Shown here one piece after another: positions 1 through 9,616 of a DNA stretch of 64,000 nucleotides. Source of the stretch: Apricaphanius iberus (lineage: Eukaryota > Chordata > Actinopteri > Cyprinodontiformes > Aphaniidae); assembly GCA_028564705.1 (NCBI GenBank), contig JAPXFQ010000803.1, positions 413,321 through 477,320 of the forward strand, given 5' to 3'. A model generated the notes under the pieces. It was not told where the DNA came from and ran no database searches. It saw only the letters and a list, made by a program, of their open reading frames with translations. How positions within the stretch are numbered: the first letter of the stretch is position 1; each line of letters opens with the position of its first letter. Both the position numbers and the translations under genes were made by a program.

Positions 1-1158
1 CCTCCACCTGTCAGTGGATTACCAGTTTCCTGACTGACAGGAGGCAGCAGGTGAAACTGGGTAAGTTCACATCCAGCTCCCGTTCCCTCAGCATCGGCGC
101 CCCCCAGGGATGTGTTCTCTCCCCACTGCTCTTCTCCCTTTACACCACTGACTGCACGTCGAGGGACCCTTCTGTGAAACTCCTGAAGTTTGCAGATGAC
201 ACCACCGTCATTGGACTCATCCGCGACGGCGACGAGTCTGTGTACAGAAAGGAAGTGGAACAGCTGGTTCTCTGGTGCAGTCAGAACCACCTGGAGCTAA
301 ACCCGCTCAAAACTGTGGAGATGACAGTGGACTTCAGGAAGAGACCACCATCAACATCTCCTCTCATGATCCTCAACAAGCCAGTCCCCACAGTGGAGTC
401 TTTCAGGTTCCTAGGATCCACCATCACACGGGACCTGAAGTGGACCTCACACATCAACATAATAAGGAAAAAGGCCCAGCAAAGGCTGTACTTTCTGCGT
501 CAGCTCAGGAAGTTCAACCTGCCCCAGGAGCTGCTGATCATCTTCTACACAGCAATAGTCCAGTCTGTCCTGACCTCATCCATCTCTGTCTGGTTCGGAT
601 CCGCCACCAGGCAAGACAAGGACAGACTGCAGAGAACAGTCAGGACTGCAGAGAGGATCATAGGAACCGATCTTCCCTCCATTCAGGACCTATTCCGGGC
701 CAGGGTCAGGAAGCGGGCCAGGAAAATCACCACTGACCCCTCACACCCTGGCCACAATCTGTTTAGGCTCCTCCCCTCAGGTCGGCGTTACAGAGCGTTG
801 TACGCCAAAACCACCCGACACAAAAACAGTTTTTTCCCCCAGGCTGTCGCTCTGACGAACTCTGTCTAGTCACAGTGTGTGAGTGCACTCACATAACAAT
901 AAACTATAACTCTGCACTTCTGTACATACTCACTGTAAAATAACCCCGGCTTGGTGTATATATTATCCTTTATTATTTACGATCTGATATTTATTTGTAT
1001 TTTTACTTATTTTTGTTCATATTTTTCTTTTTTTTATTTTTTTTTTTATTTCACTTATTCAAGTTCTGTACTGGAGGAAAAAGTTTGCCGGAGTCAAATT
1101 CCTTGTATGTGACATACTTGGCCAATAAACTGATTCTGATTTTGATTCTGATTCTGAT
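1..1158 (+). mobile_element. LINE-A (CR1/Rex1-like) 3' part, cut by window edge
   Basis: This is the 3' third of a non-LTR retrotransposon: reverse transcriptase C-terminal half, a 3' UTR rich in T, and a terminal run of GATTCT-type repeats (about 1133-1158) that follows a conserved 'cttggccaataaa' block. The 5' side leaves the window at base 1. The same tail and the same protein occur on the minus strand at 2368-6706, which fixes the 3' boundary. The tail type fits CR1/L2/Rex1-group LINEs; the exact family is inferred. Confidence 0.85.
3..869 (+). pseudogene. LINE-A reverse transcriptase, C-terminal half (partial)
   Basis: The frame is open from the window edge to a TAG at 867-869. It carries RT motif B (GAPQGCVLSPLLF) and the catalytic FADD box near base 200, followed by thumb and C-terminal sequence ending in a basic Arg/Lys-rich stretch. 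In the family this enzyme copies the element's own RNA at a nicked target. It lacks motif A and the endonuclease because the window starts inside the gene, so it cannot be judged intact. Compared with the minus-strand copy it has few changes and no internal stop. Confidence 0.85.
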
Positions 1159-1535
1159 ACAAGTGCGGGTATTGAGACAGGGCCTTAGGCTCCCTACAGG
1201 AAGGGGAGGAGACTTAGGCTCCCCATACTGGACTCCCACTCCCTCTGCCACTCATTAGAATGGAAAGGTTTGCAATAGCATTGTAGTGGCTGGCATCTAA
1301 GAATTTAGCTGGCAGCTAGCTCATGAACCGTTTTATTAGACGTGTGTTTTCTTCTTCTTCCGACTTTATAGAGGTTAGCAAGCCACTTGAGATACAATAC
1401 TGCCACCTTCTGGACTAAAGTGTGGACTGGGACAGCTTTAATGGCTTAATTCTTACGTAAATACCCGTTACACTTAAAGATCAAAATCATGTTAAATATC
1501 TCCACTACACTGTTGTAAAATAAAATTTATCCATA
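1159..1535. other. No gene seen
   Basis: About 380 bases of unassigned sequence between the LINE-A tail and the foldback element. A short piece near 1345-1420 (ending 'ctgccaccttctgg') resembles dispersed fish repeat sequence, but I cannot assign it. Confidence 0.4.
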
Positions 1536-2101
1536 AAGAGATATTCCACCCCTATTTATAATTTGCCATCCTTCCCAGATTTAGATCAGTAAGAAAAGGC
1601 ATTTGGTAGCTAGCCCAGGATTCTCCTGATCTGGCAGCAGTGTATCTGATTTAGGTTAGCATAAACAATGTAATTGAATGGGAGCAACTAGTATGTTGTG
1701 TGCAAAAGTGATTAAACTTACTCAATAATGAAACTCATAGGATATATTAAATAAATAATATTATTGACAAATAATAAAATAATAAAAATGGCAAATTTTA
1801 AGTAAGAACAAACTCAAAGGAATTACAGGAGCTGATTTAGATTTGGGACCCTAACCCTGTCCCTTCACCAAGAATAATTAGAATCTTTATAGAGTAATTT
1901 TAATCACTTTTGCACACAAAATTCTAGCTGTTATTATTCACTAATACAGTGAATAATACTCACACAGTTTGTGCTAAGATAATGTAAGTGGACTATTGCC
2001 ACATCATGAGAATCCTGGGCTAGTTACAAAATGCTTTTTCTCACTGATCTAACTTTGGAGAAGATAGAAACAGTTCATTAGGGTTGGAATCTCCCTTTTA
2101 A
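1536..2101. mobile_element. Foldback / long-TIR MITE
   Basis: Two arms of roughly 200 bases are inverted copies of each other: left arm 1536-1740 and right arm about 1885-2101. Shared blocks include 'agcccaggattctc' (left) and its complement on the right, and 'tgtgcaaaagtgattaaa' likewise. The middle is AT-rich and no ORF is present. This is the structure of a non-autonomous cut-and-paste or foldback element. I could not read a convincing target duplication, so the superfamily is unresolved and the ends are approximate. Confidence 0.6.
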
Positions 2102-2367
2102 CTCAACTCTATTTTTCACAATCTACATGTTCAAATGTTGCCTCTTGCCCCCCCCCCCAAAAGAAAAACAACAAAAAATTCAGTGTCCCATTAATCTGGA
2201 TTGAATTATTAGATTGCCTAATTATTGTTATTAAATTTAATTATTATTATGTAATAATTACACCTCTTTGGAAAAGTAGACACCACCAGCAGTTGGACGT
2301 TTAACTTAAATTCAGAGTGGAGAAAATGACTTATTTTATCCAAACTCCCAAGACCTAACAGTTAGTA
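2102..2367. other. No gene; short poly-C
   Basis: AT-rich sequence with a homopolymer C run near 2147-2157 and no coding potential. Confidence 0.4.
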
Positions 2368-2610
2368 ATCAGAATCAGAATCAGAATCAGCTTTAATGGC
2401 CAAGTATGACACATACAAGGAATTTGACTCCGGCAACTTTTCTCTCCAGTACAGAACTTAAATAAGTGAAATTAAAACGTAAATAAAAATAAATACAAAT
2501 AAATAATAAAGGATAATATATACACCAAACCAGGGTTATTGTACAGTGAGTATATACAGCAGTGCAGAGTTTTAGTTTACTGTTCATGTGAATGGACTCA
2601 CACTCTGTGA

Positions 2611-2814
2611 CTATTCAGAGTTCATCAGAGCGACAGCCTGGGGGAAGAAACTGTTCTTGTGTCGGGTGGTTTTGGCGTACAGCGCTCTGTAACGCCGGCC
2701 TGAGGGGAGGAGCCTTAACAGATTGTGGCCAGGGTGTGAGGGGTCAGTGGTGATTTTTCTGGCCCGTTTCCTGACCCTGGCCCGGAATAGGTCCTCAATG
2801 GAGGGAAGATCAGT
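2611..2814 (-). pseudogene. LINE-A ORF C-terminus, separated from its RT
   Basis: Minus-strand codons from the 'TDLPSIEDLF' region through the basic RKRARK segment to a TAG at 2611-2613. They match the corresponding end of the copy at 3-869 and are the missing C-terminus of the ORF at 3971-6699. The nested element separates the two parts. Confidence 0.8.
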
Positions 2815-3970
2815 ACATATTCTCCGAAACCAAACTGAATAAGCGAAGATGGAAATGGTCAGCTGGTCTCTGAATGCTATTGATAAAATCTACTCAACTC
2901 TACGAAGCACCGGTAAGGGTCAACCGGGGTGTCAATCATGGTGATCGGGTTTCTGCTGATTGGAATGGGCAGTTACTGGAACTACCGAAAAATGGCAACA
3001 AAGATCTGAAACACGGTCGAGATTGGTCACTGTTCTGGAAGCGATTGGACGGCTGAAGGAACAGCTGGATGCGTTGATTCGTACTGATGGGACTCAGAAC
3101 CAAATGCTGGGGGAGCTGGGACGCAGAACAGACGCTGTAAGAGGCGATCTGGCTGGCGCTCTGGGACTCATCCGCAATTTGTCATCGGACTTGGAGAAAC
3201 TGTCGGTACGGATTGGGGCAACTGGAAATTAATTGGATTTGGAACTATTAATCTGGGAATTAATTTGGATTTGAACTTTAATTTGAACTACAATTTGGCC
3301 GAATTAGACTATAAAAAGAAACCACTGACAGAGTGAAGGGACAGAGAGGAATATTTGATCTCTCCCTGCAATCCAAATAATTTATATTTTGGCTCCCATG
3401 AAGACCTTCAACCTGGTCTTAATCAAATGTCCCTGAGAAGAATGTCAACAGAGTCTCCTCTCCCCCGTACACCTGCATCTACTGACGCACACACTGACAT
3501 GGTTACACACACTCACATTCACACACACCGTCTTGCTGTATCCTTAATTCTCTCTCCTGCAACAGGAAGCTGGATAACAGTGCGCCTCGATGGCAGCGCG
3601 TTAACCTGTGGACTGGAGCTCATACCTGCCCATCCTTCCTGATGTGTCATTTTTATTGTCTGAATATGTGCTTAAATGTTTGTTGGTGTGGTTTTTTCTA
3701 TTACCTGCGTTGTGAGAGCTGTACGGACCCACAACACAGTTGAGCGTTTTTTTCCCCTCACCGTGGAACCCTCCCATACCCAGTATTTCTCTATGTTTCA
3801 TAAACGGGAGCGCCGCTCGGTGGCTGCATGCCCAACAGTGACCTGGATCTGTTTGTTGTTGTCGTTGTTTGTAATGATCTTGGACAGGTTGTACTGTATC
3901 TGTAAATTCCTTGTATGCGTCATACTTGTATGTGTCATACTTGGCCATTAAAGCTGATTCTGATTCTGAT
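2815..3970 (+). mobile_element. Non-autonomous element sharing the LINE-A 3' tail
   Basis: A 1156 bp plus-strand insertion in the minus-strand LINE-A. Its last about 60 bases ('cttgtatg...catacttggccattaaagctgattctgat') are nearly the same as the LINE-A 3' end, but nothing upstream matches LINE-A and there is no endonuclease or RT. The 5' part encodes a coiled-coil-like peptide. Known parallels are SINEs, or ORF1-only 'half-LINEs', that borrow a partner LINE's enzyme through a shared 3' tail. That relationship is inferred from the tail alone. Confidence 0.65.
2849..3232 (+). pseudogene. Coiled-coil ORF1-like reading frame of the nested element
   Basis: From the ATG at 2849 the frame reads 31 codons, hits TGA at 2942-2944 and again at 2957-2959, then stays open to TAA at 3232. 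The second part is heptad-like and rich in Leu, Arg and Glu ('LKEQLDALIRTDG', 'LSSDLEKLSVRIG'), as in ORF1 proteins of LINEs that bind RNA. Another frame at 2938-3010 encodes a hydrophobic stretch, so the true 5' reading frame is unsettled. I do not recognise the protein. Confidence 0.45.
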
Positions 3971-6699
3971 ATGATCCTCTCTGAGGACCTGACTGTTCTC
4001 TGCAGTCTGTCCCTGTCTTGCCTGGTGGCGGATCCGAACAAGACAGAGATGGATGAGGTCAGGACAGACTGGACTATTGCTGTGTAGAATATGGTCAGCA
4101 GTTCCTGAGGCAGGTTGAACTTTCTGAGCTGACGCAGAAAGTACAGCCTTTGCTGGGCCTTCTTCCTTATAGAGTCAATGTGTGAGGTCCACTTCAGGTC
4201 CCGTGTGATGGTGGATCCTAGGAACCTGAAAGACTCCACTGTGGGGACTGGCCTGTTGGTGATTATGAGAGGAGATGTTGATGGGGGTCTCTTCCTGAAA
4301 TCCACTGTCATCTCCACAGTTTTGAGCGGGTTTAGCTCCAGGTGGTTCTGACTGCACCAGAGGACCAGCTGTTCCACCTCCCTTCTGTATGCAGACTCGT
4401 CGCCGTCACGGATGAGTCCAATGACGGTGGTGTCATCTGCAAACTTCAGGAGTTTCACAGAAGGGTCTCTTGACGTGCAATCAGTGGTGTAAAGGGAGAA
4501 AAGCAGTGGGGAGAGAACACATCCTTGGGGGGCGCCGATGCTGAGGGACCGGGTGCTGGATATGAAGTTACCCAGTTTCACCTGCTGCCTCCTGTCAGTC
4601 AGGAAACTGGTAATCCACTGACAGGTGGAGGGAGGCACGGTGAGCTGGGACAGTTTTTGGTGGAGGAGCTCTGGGACGATGGTGTTGAATGCAGAGCTGA
4701 AGTCCACAAACAGGACCCGAGCGTAGGTACCTGCAGAGTCTAGGTGTTGCAGGATGTAGTGGAGAGCCATGTTGACTGCATCATCCACTGACCTGTTTGC
4801 TCTATAGGCGAACTGCAGGGGGTCTAGCAGGGGATCCGTGATTTCCTTCAGGTGGGACAGCACCAGTCGCTCAAAGGATTTCATGACCACAGATGTCAGG
4901 GCGACTGGTCTGTAGTCATTTAATCCTGTGACAGGGGACTTCTTGGGAACCGGGATGATGGTGGAGCGTTTGAGGCAGGAGGGGACCTCACACAGCTCCA
5001 GGGAGTTATTGAAGATCTGAGTGAAGATGGGAGCCAGCTGGTCAGCACAGACTTTCAGACAGGACGGAGACACTCCATCAGGACCTGATGCCTTCTTAAT
5101 CCTCTGTCTCTGAAATAGTTGGCGCACATCCTGTTCACAGATCGTCAGCGCAGGCAGGGGGTCAGGTATGGGGATGGTTTGGGGTGATGCTAGGCCTTTT
5201 GTGATGGAGATGGTGGGGGAGGTGGAAGGTGTGAAAGTTGTTTCAAACCTGGAGAAAAAGTCATTGAGGTCCTCAGCCAGGCGGGGGCTCCCCACAGGGT
5301 GGGGGGATGGTCTCCTGTAGTTGGTGATGGTCTGCAGGCCCTTCCAAACTGCAGAAGAGTCGTTGACAGAAAAACGCTCCTTCAGTTTTGCACTGTAGTT
5401 CCTTTTTGCTGCCTTGATCTCCTTTGTCAGCTTGTTCCTGGCCTGCTTGTACAGGTCCCGATCCCCACTCCTGTAGGCCTCCTCCTTGTCCTGGCGTAGC
5501 CGTCTCAGTTCTGCAGTGAACCATGGTTTATTGTTGTTGAACGTGCAGAAGGTTTTGGTCTGCACACACATGTCCTCACAAAAGCTGATGTAAGATGTCA
5601 CAGTGTCAGTCAGTTCGTCCAGGTCTGAGGCTGCTGCTTCAAAGACGCTCCAATCAGTGCAGTCAAAGCAGGCCTGTAACTGCATCTTTGACTCATCTGT
5701 CCATCTCTTCACAGTTCTTACTACAGGCTTAGCAGATTTCAGCTTCCGCTTGTAAGATGGGATGAGGTGGACCAGGCAGTGGTCAGAAAGTCCCAAAGTA
5801 GCACGGGGGACGGAGCGATATGCATTCTTTATTGTGGTGTAGCAGTGGTCTAAAGTGTTCATGTCCCTGGTGGGACACCTCACGTGTTGTCTATATTTAG
5901 GCAGTTCAAGTTTGAGATTTGCTCTATTAAAATCCCCGAGAATGATTAGCAGAGAGTCCGGGTGAGTTTTCTCCACGTCTGTGATCTGGTTGGCGAGGTG
6001 ATGTAACGCCTCCGTTACACACGCCTGCGGTGGAATGTATACAGCGACCAGCACAGACGAGGCGAACTCCCGCGGTGAATAAAATGGTTTACAGTTTATG
6101 AAGAAAGACTCTAGGTGAGGGCTGCATGTCTTCTTTAACACTGTGACATCTGTACACCAACCTTCGTTAATGTAGAAACACGTTCCTCCTCCCTTTGACT
6201 TCCCAGACAGTTCCGCGCAGCGGTCTGCTCGGAACAGCTGGAAGCGCAGCAGCTGTAGTGCGCCGTCCGGGATGTGTTCACTGGACCAGGTTTCAGTGAA
6301 GCAAAAGGCGGCAGAACGACGAAAGTCGGAGTTCTTGGATAGGAGAAGGAGCAATTCATCCATTTTGTTAGGCAGAGAGCGGACGTTCCCAAGGTGTATG
6401 GATGGGAGAGCAGTGCGTAATCCTCGCTTTCACAATTTAACGAGCACACCAGCTCGTTTCCCTCGTCGGCGTCTCCGTCTAAATCCACAGAGCGCTGCTG
6501 CTCCTCCAGTCAGAATCTCCATAAAGCAGTCTGGTTGATTAAAAACCGGTGAAAAAAGTCCGGCACTGGATAGCCCTATTTGTAAGATGTCCTCTCTGCT
6601 CATTTTAATAGCAGAGGGAGTGCAGAAAACTACGCAAAAAAGTAAAATTGTAACAAGTACTAGGGAGCGAAGTACCGAGGCGTCCATCCGCGGCGCCAT
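3971..6699 (-). pseudogene. LINE-A endonuclease-reverse transcriptase ORF
   Basis: The sense frame starts at ATG 6699, meets one premature TGA at 6430-6432 and otherwise stays open to the nested insertion, then runs into inserted sequence until 3601. Counted from the ATG at 6363: apurinic-type endonuclease with ETW (~23), GDFN (~139) and SDH (~192); RT with VDFSSAFNT (~552), GAPQGCVLSP (~608) and FADD (~640). All catalytic boxes are present. Before the stop there is a hydrophobic segment (about residues 9-27 of the upstream part) and then a poly-Arg motif. The stop falls where the neighbouring codons imply CGA, fitting CpG decay. The copy is dead because of this stop and the lost C-terminus. 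Confidence 0.85.
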
Positions 6700-6758
6700 C
6701 TTAGGTCTTAAGAATTACACTGTAGGACTACCTAGGGCATTTGCGTCAAGGCAAAAAC

Positions 6759-7389
6759 TGTGATGCCTTGTTGGAGGGGTCATCGACCAGTTCTTGGGAT
6801 CCTGTGTTTTTGCTGGTGTTTGGGTTTTCTCCTACCTTCTCTGCAGGGGGCGTGGCTTATCTGGGCTCATCATCTCCAGCAATAAAAGAGGGACGGGAGC
6901 TGAAGACTGATGGCAGACAGTTCTTGCTTCTAGCGTGGTCCTGACGCTGAAACCTCTCTGTCTTCTTGGGTTTCTGCTTTTGATCTTTGCTTCTCTGGAA
7001 GGACTATTTGGAAACCACTTGGTCACCTTCTGCCTGTCCGCCGTCCACTTGCCCATCTGCCCGCTCCTCCTGCAACAAACATAGTCAGAACTCTGTCAAT
7101 CTACAAACCACCTCTGGTACAGGATCTCACTTCCCTGCGATCCATACAATCCTCCCTCCTGTAAGTAAAGAACATCCAGTTACATACTCCCTGTACAATC
7201 AGCTCCTTCTAACACCTTGCTATTCTACTGCAGTCTTCTGTCTGCCTCCTTAGTTTCGCCGTTCGGAGATTTTCCTGGAAACATTACTCACCCAAACTCT
7301 GCCAATAAAAATCATTTTACTACAAACTAACAGTCTGGTTTTCTGAGTTTGGTGCTGCCTTAAGAGTCCAGAAATCTGACATCATGACA
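6759..7389 (+). mobile_element. Possible solo LTR
   Basis: About 630 bases beginning 'tgtgatg' and ending 'catcatgaca', so the ends are loosely complementary. It contains a purine-rich 'aataaaagaggg' stretch near 6880 and a polyadenylation-like 'aataaaaatc' near 7305. A related piece lies on the minus strand near 43853-44035. The flanking 5-mers do not match, so a target duplication is not supported. The short ORFs inside look like chance. Confidence 0.35.
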
Positions 7390-7394
7390 CTGGA

Positions 7395-7705
7395 ATGATA
7401 CTCTCAGTAACTGAACATCCTCCATGTCCTTTTATGAACTATTTACTTTATTTCTGTGTCCCTGCTCTGTCTTCTCAAACCCCCAGATGGTTTTGGCAGA
7501 AGATCGCTTGTACTGAGGCTGGTTCTGGTTCTGCTGGAGGTTTCTTCCTGTTAAAGGGGAGTTTTTCCTCTCCACTGTCATGCTTGCTCAGTATGAGGGA
7601 TTGCTGAGGTTAGAGTATGAATCGGTGGGGAACAACCTCACGTAAATGACTCGATGGGATTCCTTAGAGAGAAAACTTTTAAATTCTGGTATTTAGGAAA
7701 CTGAA
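7395..7705 (+). mobile_element. L2-B LINE 3' UTR fragment
   Basis: The block 'ctggaggtttcttcctgttaa' and 'tgcttgctcagtatgaggg' also occurs in the 3' UTR of the L2-B element at 56449-57460 and in several other fragments of this window. The copy lacks the terminal ttgaatt repeats, so its 3' end is lost. No coding part remains. Confidence 0.75.
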
Positions 7706-9044
7706 TCTTTTTTCCCTTACTGTACATAGAGAAATATTTCTAGCTTTTTTCTTTCATTAAATATATTTTGCTTTATTTCGATGTCGGCAAAGGCTGACTG
7801 CAAGGCAGTACAAACTAAGGTTCAAAGGGCAGACGTGTGTGAATTAGATTGTAATGCAAACTCTCCCATGAAAATCCCATGCATTTCCAAAATGAACCAG
7901 CCTCCACTGTGAGTTTTAGATGTTTCTGACTTTTATTGTGTTCTCAGTACATGTAGACTGTCTGAATAATCTGAAATCTGATGCAATATTGAATATCTCC
8001 AAATTGCCAGTGTTATATTTAATCCTTTTTCCAATTTCATTAAGCTATTCAGAAAACATGGGTAAAAAAGAAGATTCCTGACACAGTCTTTATAGAACAA
8101 CCTTTGGCGTTCTCTCTCATTTTAATCTCGTCTTTAATGTATTTCACAGTGATAAGGGTTGAAAGCCTCTAAGGCGCTCAGGACCAAAGAAGATCTAGAG
8201 ATAGAGATGAGCTAGCGGCAAGCCTGATAAAACCACAGTAGATCCAGTCGTGTTTCCTATGACTCCAGCTTCACTTTGAATCCCAGTAGAAAAGCTGCAG
8301 AGCTTCATTACTTTCTGCTAAAACTGGTCTGACAAGAGGAAATTTATCCAGGCATTTAATACTTTTTTAGACTATTTTAAAAACAGCACGTTCAATGAGT
8401 CTTCAACACATTGTTTATCTCAGTTTAAATATTTCAAATGTGGCCAGAGAATTGCATAAATTCACTCCAGATATTTCCAAAAATCCAAGAAATCCATACA
8501 GAAAAAAAAATCCTAGCACAATCCAGAAAGGAAGTTATGGGTGTAAAACTGGAACGATACACGGAACAACTACTAAAAACAGAGAAGAAAGTGCAAAAAG
8601 GATAAAAACAGAGAGGAACAGCTGAAATCTTTACATCTTTTCTGCTGCTTTCTGCAAATTAATATTAACTAACCTCAGGCAACTGTCTACTATCATTCCA
8701 TGTTGGTCCAGGAGGAGTCAATGCTGCAAGTCAATCACTCAATGATAGAAAACTTTTAAACTGATTGGAATAATGAACGGTGTTATTAACTGGAATGTAT
8801 GTATGAATAAAAAGAAATTAATGCTTTTTCAGTGTGTTGACAGTTGGCATCATATGAAATAAACTGAACTAAATTAACTGGACACAACAGGTTTAGTTTG
8901 TCATCAAAAATAGGTATTGCACGAATTCTAAATGGCCTCTGTTCATAATCACTATGTAAAATTCAACTGTTGAAGAAAAAACATGTTGAAGCTTGTTTGA
9001 AATTTGATGCAAATGATTTGGGAAAATTTAGTGAAATGCTGGGA
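7706..9044. other. No gene seen
   Basis: AT-rich unique-looking sequence. The small ORF at 8395-8625 is low-complexity Asn/Lys/Thr sequence with no recognisable domain. Confidence 0.4.
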
Positions 9045-9400
9045 GAATGTGTTTGGTCAGATGAGACCGAAGCTAAAATGTTTTGATGTCATTGCACAAT
9101 CCATGTTTGGAGCAAAAATGGTTCTGCACATCACAGCAAAAACACCGTACCAAAAGTGAAGTTTGTTGTGGTACAATCATGGTGTGGGCTGTCTGGCAGC
9201 CTGTGGTACTGGAAGACTATATCCGGTGGAAGGATGAATGGAGAAAAGTACTAAGAAGTTCTTGATAAGAGTTTGAAAATGAAACCAGAGTAGATGTCCA
9301 AGCAAGACAATAGTCCAAAACACACAGCAACTGAAACTCTTCATTGGTTTCAGGGAAATTCAATTAAACTGCTACAATGGTCCATCCTACCAGCAGCAAA
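9045..9400 (+). pseudogene. Tc1/mariner transposase fragment
   Basis: Translated in shifting frames the sequence gives the Tc1 pattern around the first and second catalytic Asp: 'WSDET', 'HVWSKNGSAHH', then 'QDNSPKHTA'. In intact family members this is the DDE catalytic core that cuts and joins transposon ends. Stops and frameshifts break it, and neither terminal inverted repeat is visible. It is a different family from the Tc1 that starts just downstream. Confidence 0.65.
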
Positions 9401-9412
9401 AGTATTTACACT

Positions 9413-9576
9413 CATTTGCTACTTTATAATGGACACTTTTCCAACTGCTTGTTAATGTAAATTTCTAATCAGCCAATTACATAGCAGCAACTCAATGCAT
9501 TTAGTCATGTAGACATGGTCAAGAATATCTGCTGCAGTTCAAACTGAGCATCAGAATGGGGAAGAAAGGTGATTTA
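9413..9576 (+). mobile_element. Tc1-like transposon, 5' part (split by L1)
   Basis: Contains the untranslated leader and first codons of a common fish Tc1-like element ('cagcaactcaatgcattta', 'gtagacatggtcaaga', 'gggaagaaaggtgattta'). It stops abruptly at the AAAT-type tail of the L1. The rest of the same transposon resumes at about 16627, so the L1 lies inside it. Confidence 0.75.
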
Positions 9577-9583
9577 AGTTACT

Positions 9584-9584
9584 T

Positions 9585-9615
<31 letters not shown>

Positions 9616-9616
9616 T
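9584..9616. repeat. (ATTT)n, L1 3' tail
   Basis: About eight tandem copies of ATTT. On the minus strand this is an (AAAT)n tail directly after the L1 3' UTR, so it marks the start of target-primed reverse transcription. Confidence 0.8.

Larger units (their letters stand above)
2368..6706 (-). mobile_element. LINE-A, near full length, split by a nested insertion
   Basis: Minus-strand LINE running from about 6706 (5' end, 'aagatggcgccgc' on the sense strand) to the GATTCT tail at 2368. It is broken between 2814 and 3971 by a 1.16 kb plus-strand element. Without the insert the copy is about 3.2 kb, consistent with an almost complete single-ORF LINE. The sense sequence is continuous across the gap except for about 4 missing bases. 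The first 89 codons, endonuclease and RT lie right of the insert; the last about 65 codons and 3' UTR lie left. I found no target duplication around the whole element. Confidence 0.85.
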
